Of a stretch of DNA of 64,000 nt, positions 61,316 to 64,000 are shown one piece after another; within the stretch, counting starts at the first letter, position 1; every line of letters begins with the position of its first letter. The position numbers were made by a program, and so were the translations under genes. The DNA lies in assembly GCA_028714735.1 (NCBI GenBank), contig JAQTLU010000012.1, positions 492 to 64,491 of the forward strand, read 5' to 3'. This DNA is from Gallionellaceae bacterium (lineage in GTDB: Bacteria; Pseudomonadota; Gammaproteobacteria; Burkholderiales; Thiobacillaceae). The notes below the pieces were generated by a model. It ran no database searches and was not told where the DNA came from. It saw only the letters and a list, made by a program, of their open reading frames with translations.

Positions 61316-63502
61316 ATGGAACACAGTCATCTCGACACCGAGCGCCAGCGCATCAGCGAGGCCCGCCATCACGATCCCTTCGCCATCCTCGGACGCCACC
61401 AGGACGGCGGCGATGTCGTCGTGCGCGCCTTCATTCCCCTGGCCGCGGAGGTGACCATCGCCGAAGGCGGCTGGCCCTTGTCCCGCCTGCCCGACAGCGA
61501 CCACTTCGAGTGGCGCGGCGACGGCCAGGCCCTGCCGGCCCACTACAGCCTGATCTGGCGCGACCAGCACCAGCGCGAGCACATCGCCCGCGACCCCTAC
61601 ACCTTCCTGCCGCAGATCGGCGAACTCGACCTGCACCTGTTCGCCGAAGGCAGCCACCGGCATGCCTTCCGTTTCCTGGGCGCCAACGAACATGAAGCGG
61701 ACGGTGTCGGCGGTGTCCTGTTTGCGGTCTGGGCGCCCAACGCCGAGCGGGTCAGCGTGGTCGGCGAGTTCAACAACTGGGACGGCCGCCGGCATCCGAT
61801 GCGGGTACGCGGCGGCAGCGGGGTCTGGGAGCTGTTCATCCCCGACCTCGAATCGGGACACCTGTACAAGTACGAGATCCGCAACCGCCACAGCAGCGAA
61901 ATCCTGCTCAAGGCCGATCCCTATGGCCAGCGTCACGAACTGCGTCCGCGCACCGGCTCGATCATTCCCGGCCACGGCAACCCGGCCTGGGGCGACGGCG
62001 ACTGGATGGACGGCCGGCGCGGCCATGACTGGCAGCACGCGCCGATGTCGATCTACGAACTGCACCTGGGCTCCTGGCAGCGCGACCAGGAAGGCGAATT
62101 CCTCAACTATCGGGAGGCGGCGCACCGCCTGGTCGACTACGTGAAGGACATGGGCTTCAGCCACATCGAACTGATGCCGATCACCGAGCATCCCTACGAC
62201 CTGTCCTGGGGCTACCAGACCTCCGGCTATTTCGCGCCGACCAGCCGGTTCGGCAGCCCGGACGACTTCCGCTATTTCGTCGACTACTGCCACCGCAACG
62301 GCATCGGCGTCCTGCTCGACTGGGTGCCCGCGCACTTCCCCAAGGACAGCCACGGCCTCGCCCGCTTCGACGGCACGCCGCTGTACGAGCACGCCGACCC
62401 GCGCCTGGGCGAGCACATGGACTGGTCCACCCTGATCTTCAACTTCGGCCGCAACGAGGTGAAGAGCTTCCTGCTCTCCAGCGCGATCTACTGGCTGGAG
62501 GAGATGCACATCGACGGCCTGCGCGTGGACGCCGTCGCCTCGATGCTCTACCTCGACTACTCGCGCAAGGAGGGCGAGTGGCTGCCGAACCAGTACGGCG
62601 GCCGGGAAAACCTCACCGCCATCGACTTCATCCGCGAACTCAACGTCGCGGCGCACGACCAGTGCCCCGGCATCCTGATGATCGCCGAGGAGTCCACCTC
62701 GTGGCCGCAGGTCAGCCGGCCGACCTATGTCGGCGGCCTCGGCTTCGACATCAAGTGGAACATGGGCTGGATGAACGACACTCTGAGCTACATGGCCCAG
62801 GAGCCGATCCACCGCAAGTACCACCAGGGCATGCTCACCTTCAGCATGCTGTACTGCTTCACCGAGAACTTCATGCTGCCCTTCTCCCACGACGAGGTGG
62901 TGCACGGCAAGCAGTCGATGCTGCACAAGATGCCCGGCGACGAGTGGCAACGACATGCCAACCTGCGCACGCTGTACGCCTACCAGTTCACCCATCCGGG
63001 CAAGAAGCTGCTGTTCATGGGCACCGAGTTCGGCCAGGGCCGGGAGTGGGACAGCACCGGGGTGCTCGACTGGTATGTCCTCGACTACCCCCTGCACCAG
63101 GGCATGCAGCGCCTGGTCCGGGACCTGAACCGGCTGTACCGCAGCCACCCCGCCCTGCACCGGTACGAATTCGACTGGCAGGGCTTCGAGTGGATCGACT
63201 GCCACGACGCCGAGCAGTCGGTGATCAGCTTCCTGCGAAAAGGGGATGGCGACGAGGTGGTGGCGGTGGTGCTCAACCTGACCCCGGTGCCGCGCCACGG
63301 TTACCGGATCGGCGTGCCCCTGCCCGGCGGCTACCGCGAGGTGCTCAACACCGATGCGGCGATCTACGGCGGCAGCAACCTGGGCAACGGCGGCAACCTG
63401 CTCCAGGCCGAGCCGCAACCCTGGCTGAACCACGCCCATTCGCTGGCCCTGACCCTGCCCCCCTTGTCGGGCATCGTCCTGGCCTACGCCGGGAAAGACT
63501 AG
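61316..63502 (+). CDS. glgB: 1,4-alpha-glucan branching enzyme GlgB
   Basis: GlgB makes alpha-1,6 branches in glycogen. The ATG at 61316 follows AAGGGAG and gives 728 residues, the same length as the E. coli enzyme. The N-terminal CBM48-type domain (about 120-220) precedes the GH13 barrel, with nucleophile Asp405 ([10 protein letters not shown]), acid/base Glu458 (IAEEST) and stabiliser Asp526 (SHDEVVHG), the E. coli numbering. It is the first gene of a glycogen operon, followed 38 bp later by glgX. A -24/-12-like promoter lies upstream. Confidence 0.97.
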   Translation: MEHSHLDTERQRISEARHHDPFAILGRHQDGGDVVVRAFIPLAAEVTIAEGGWPLSRLPDSDHFEWRGDGQALPAHYSLIWRDQHQREHIARDPYTFLPQIGELDLHLFAEGSHRHAFRFLGANEHEADGVGGVLFAVWAPNAERVSVVGEFNNWDGRRHPMRVRGGSGVWELFIPDLESGHLYKYEIRNRHSSEILLKADPYGQRHELRPRTGSIIPGHGNPAWGDGDWMDGRRGHDWQHAPMSIYELHLGSWQRDQEGEFLNYREAAHRLVDYVKDMGFSHIELMPITEHPYDLSWGYQTSGYFAPTSRFGSPDDFRYFVDYCHRNGIGVLLDWVPAHFPKDSHGLARFDGTPLYEHADPRLGEHMDWSTLIFNFGRNEVKSFLLSSAIYWLEEMHIDGLRVDAVASMLYLDYSRKEGEWLPNQYGGRENLTAIDFIRELNVAAHDQCPGILMIAEESTSWPQVSRPTYVGGLGFDIKWNMGWMNDTLSYMAQEPIHRKYHQGMLTFSMLYCFTENFMLPFSHDEVVHGKQSMLHKMPGDEWQRHANLRTLYAYQFTHPGKKLLFMGTEFGQGREWDSTGVLDWYVLDYPLHQGMQRLVRDLNRLYRSHPALHRYEFDWQGFEWIDCHDAEQSVISFLRKGDGDEVVAVVLNLTPVPRHGYRIGVPLPGGYREVLNTDAAIYGGSNLGNGGNLLQAEPQPWLNHAHSLALTLPPLSGIVLAYAGKD

Positions 63503-63540
63503 TGTCCACCAGGAAACCACGCAGCCAGAGGGGGACCGAC

Positions 63541-64000
63541 ATGAGTCCGACCATCGTACAGCCCGGCCGGCCGTATCCCCTGGGGGCGACCTGGGACGGC
63601 GAGGGGGTGAATTTCGCCCTGTTCTCCGAGCACGCGGACAAGGTGGAACTGTGCCTGTTCGACAGCCGCGGCCGGCGCGAAATCGAGCGCATCGAGATGC
63701 GCGAACAGACCGACCTGGTCTGGCACTGCTACCTGCCCGGGGCGGCGCCGGGCCTGCTCTACGGCTACCGGGTCTACGGCCCCTACCAGCCCCAGCGCGG
63801 CCACCGCTTCAATCCCAACAAGCTGCTGCTCGACCCTTACGCCAAGGCGGCGCTGGGCAAGCTGCGCTGGAGCGACGCCCATTTCGGCTACAAGATCGGC
63901 GCCAAGCAGGGCGACCTGTCGTTCGACTGGCGCGACAACGCCCTGGCCATGCCGAAATGCCAGGTGATCGATCCGTCCTTCGACTGGGAGGACGACCGGC
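63541..64000 (+). CDS. glgX: Glycogen debranching enzyme GlgX, N-terminal part (runs off right edge)
   Basis: The first 153 residues are present, open to the window edge. The ATG is preceded by GAGGGGGAC. The sequence has the GlgX/isoamylase N-terminal features: PGRPYPLGATWDGEGVNFALF, then VYGPYQPQRGHRFNPNKLLLDPYAKA. GlgX removes branches exposed after phosphorolysis. It forms an operon with glgB; the catalytic barrel is outside the window. Confidence 0.93.
   Translation, partial: MSPTIVQPGRPYPLGATWDGEGVNFALFSEHADKVELCLFDSRGRREIERIEMREQTDLVWHCYLPGAAPGLLYGYRVYGPYQPQRGHRFNPNKLLLDPYAKAALGKLRWSDAHFGYKIGAKQGDLSFDWRDNALAMPKCQVIDPSFDWEDDR

Overview
The window is GC-rich, densely packed bacterial chromosome. 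Gene order (thiS-thiG-trmB; fmdB-DUF502-aspS-nudB-EEP-clsB; pmbA/darP), Gram-negative envelope genes (TonB receptors, FadL, two-partner secretion, OmpA lipoproteins), a TRAP transporter and a nine-haem cytochrome point to a respiratory, environmental betaproteobacterium of Rhodocyclales/Nitrosomonadales type. That placement is inference from gene content; no rRNA is present. No rRNA, CRISPR array, integrase or transposase was seen.

Layout. 1-5758 (minus): a two-partner secretion pair, the outer-membrane transporter TpsB followed by the N-terminal part of a large haemagglutinin-like TpsA exoprotein that runs off the left edge. 6098-6171: tRNA-Gly(CCC), with a 20-bp near-copy of its 3' end 112 bp away. 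6216-9366 (plus): thiS, thiG, trmB, then a TRAP substrate-binding lipoprotein overlapped by a small cytochrome c lipoprotein. 9472-11299 (minus): an FKBP isomerase and two paralogous OmpA lipoproteins, each OmpA gene with its own terminator. 11463-15305 (minus): TRAP permeases, an SGNH esterase and pmbA. 15373-18714: darP, a small lipoprotein, a LysM protein and a HerA-like ATPase. 18780-21191 (minus): an Ig-domain nine-haem cytochrome, separated from a divergent methyltransferase by about 350 bp with two matching dyads. 22157-27734 (minus): a housekeeping run clsB, EEP phosphatase, lipoprotein, nudB, aspS, DUF502, fmdB. 27811-35616 (minus): two tandem TonB-dependent receptors, an acyl-ACP/CoA synthetase translationally coupled to them, a FadL porin and an unknown coiled-coil protein.

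The main system is at 36275-60962 (plus): about 20 tightly packed genes for an extracellular contractile injection system (eCIS). In order: sheath, gp19-type tube, Cys-pair baseplate protein, disordered adaptor, DUF4255 (Pvc16-type) terminator, AAA+ ATPase, a 77-residue protein, CIS tube-initiator protein, LysM/gp53-like protein, gpD hub, gpV spike, gp25 wedge, two J-type wedges, a Cys-rich gpI-like protein, a 1,025-residue DUF6519 protein, a 51-residue two-helix membrane protein, a DUF4157-metzincin protein, a 1,327-residue DUF4157 protein with a tape-measure-like middle and a nuclease-like C terminus, and a small membrane protein overlapping that gene. There are no capsid, portal, terminase, integrase or T6SS membrane-complex genes, so I read it as a free, phage-tail-like injector with two built-in payload candidates rather than a prophage or T6SS.

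The right end (61316-64000, plus) begins a glycogen operon, glgB and the start of glgX, preceded by a -24/-12-like promoter sequence. Most translation starts in the eCIS overlap the preceding stop (ATGA or TGATG), so the particle, payloads and the last membrane protein look like one transcription and translation unit.
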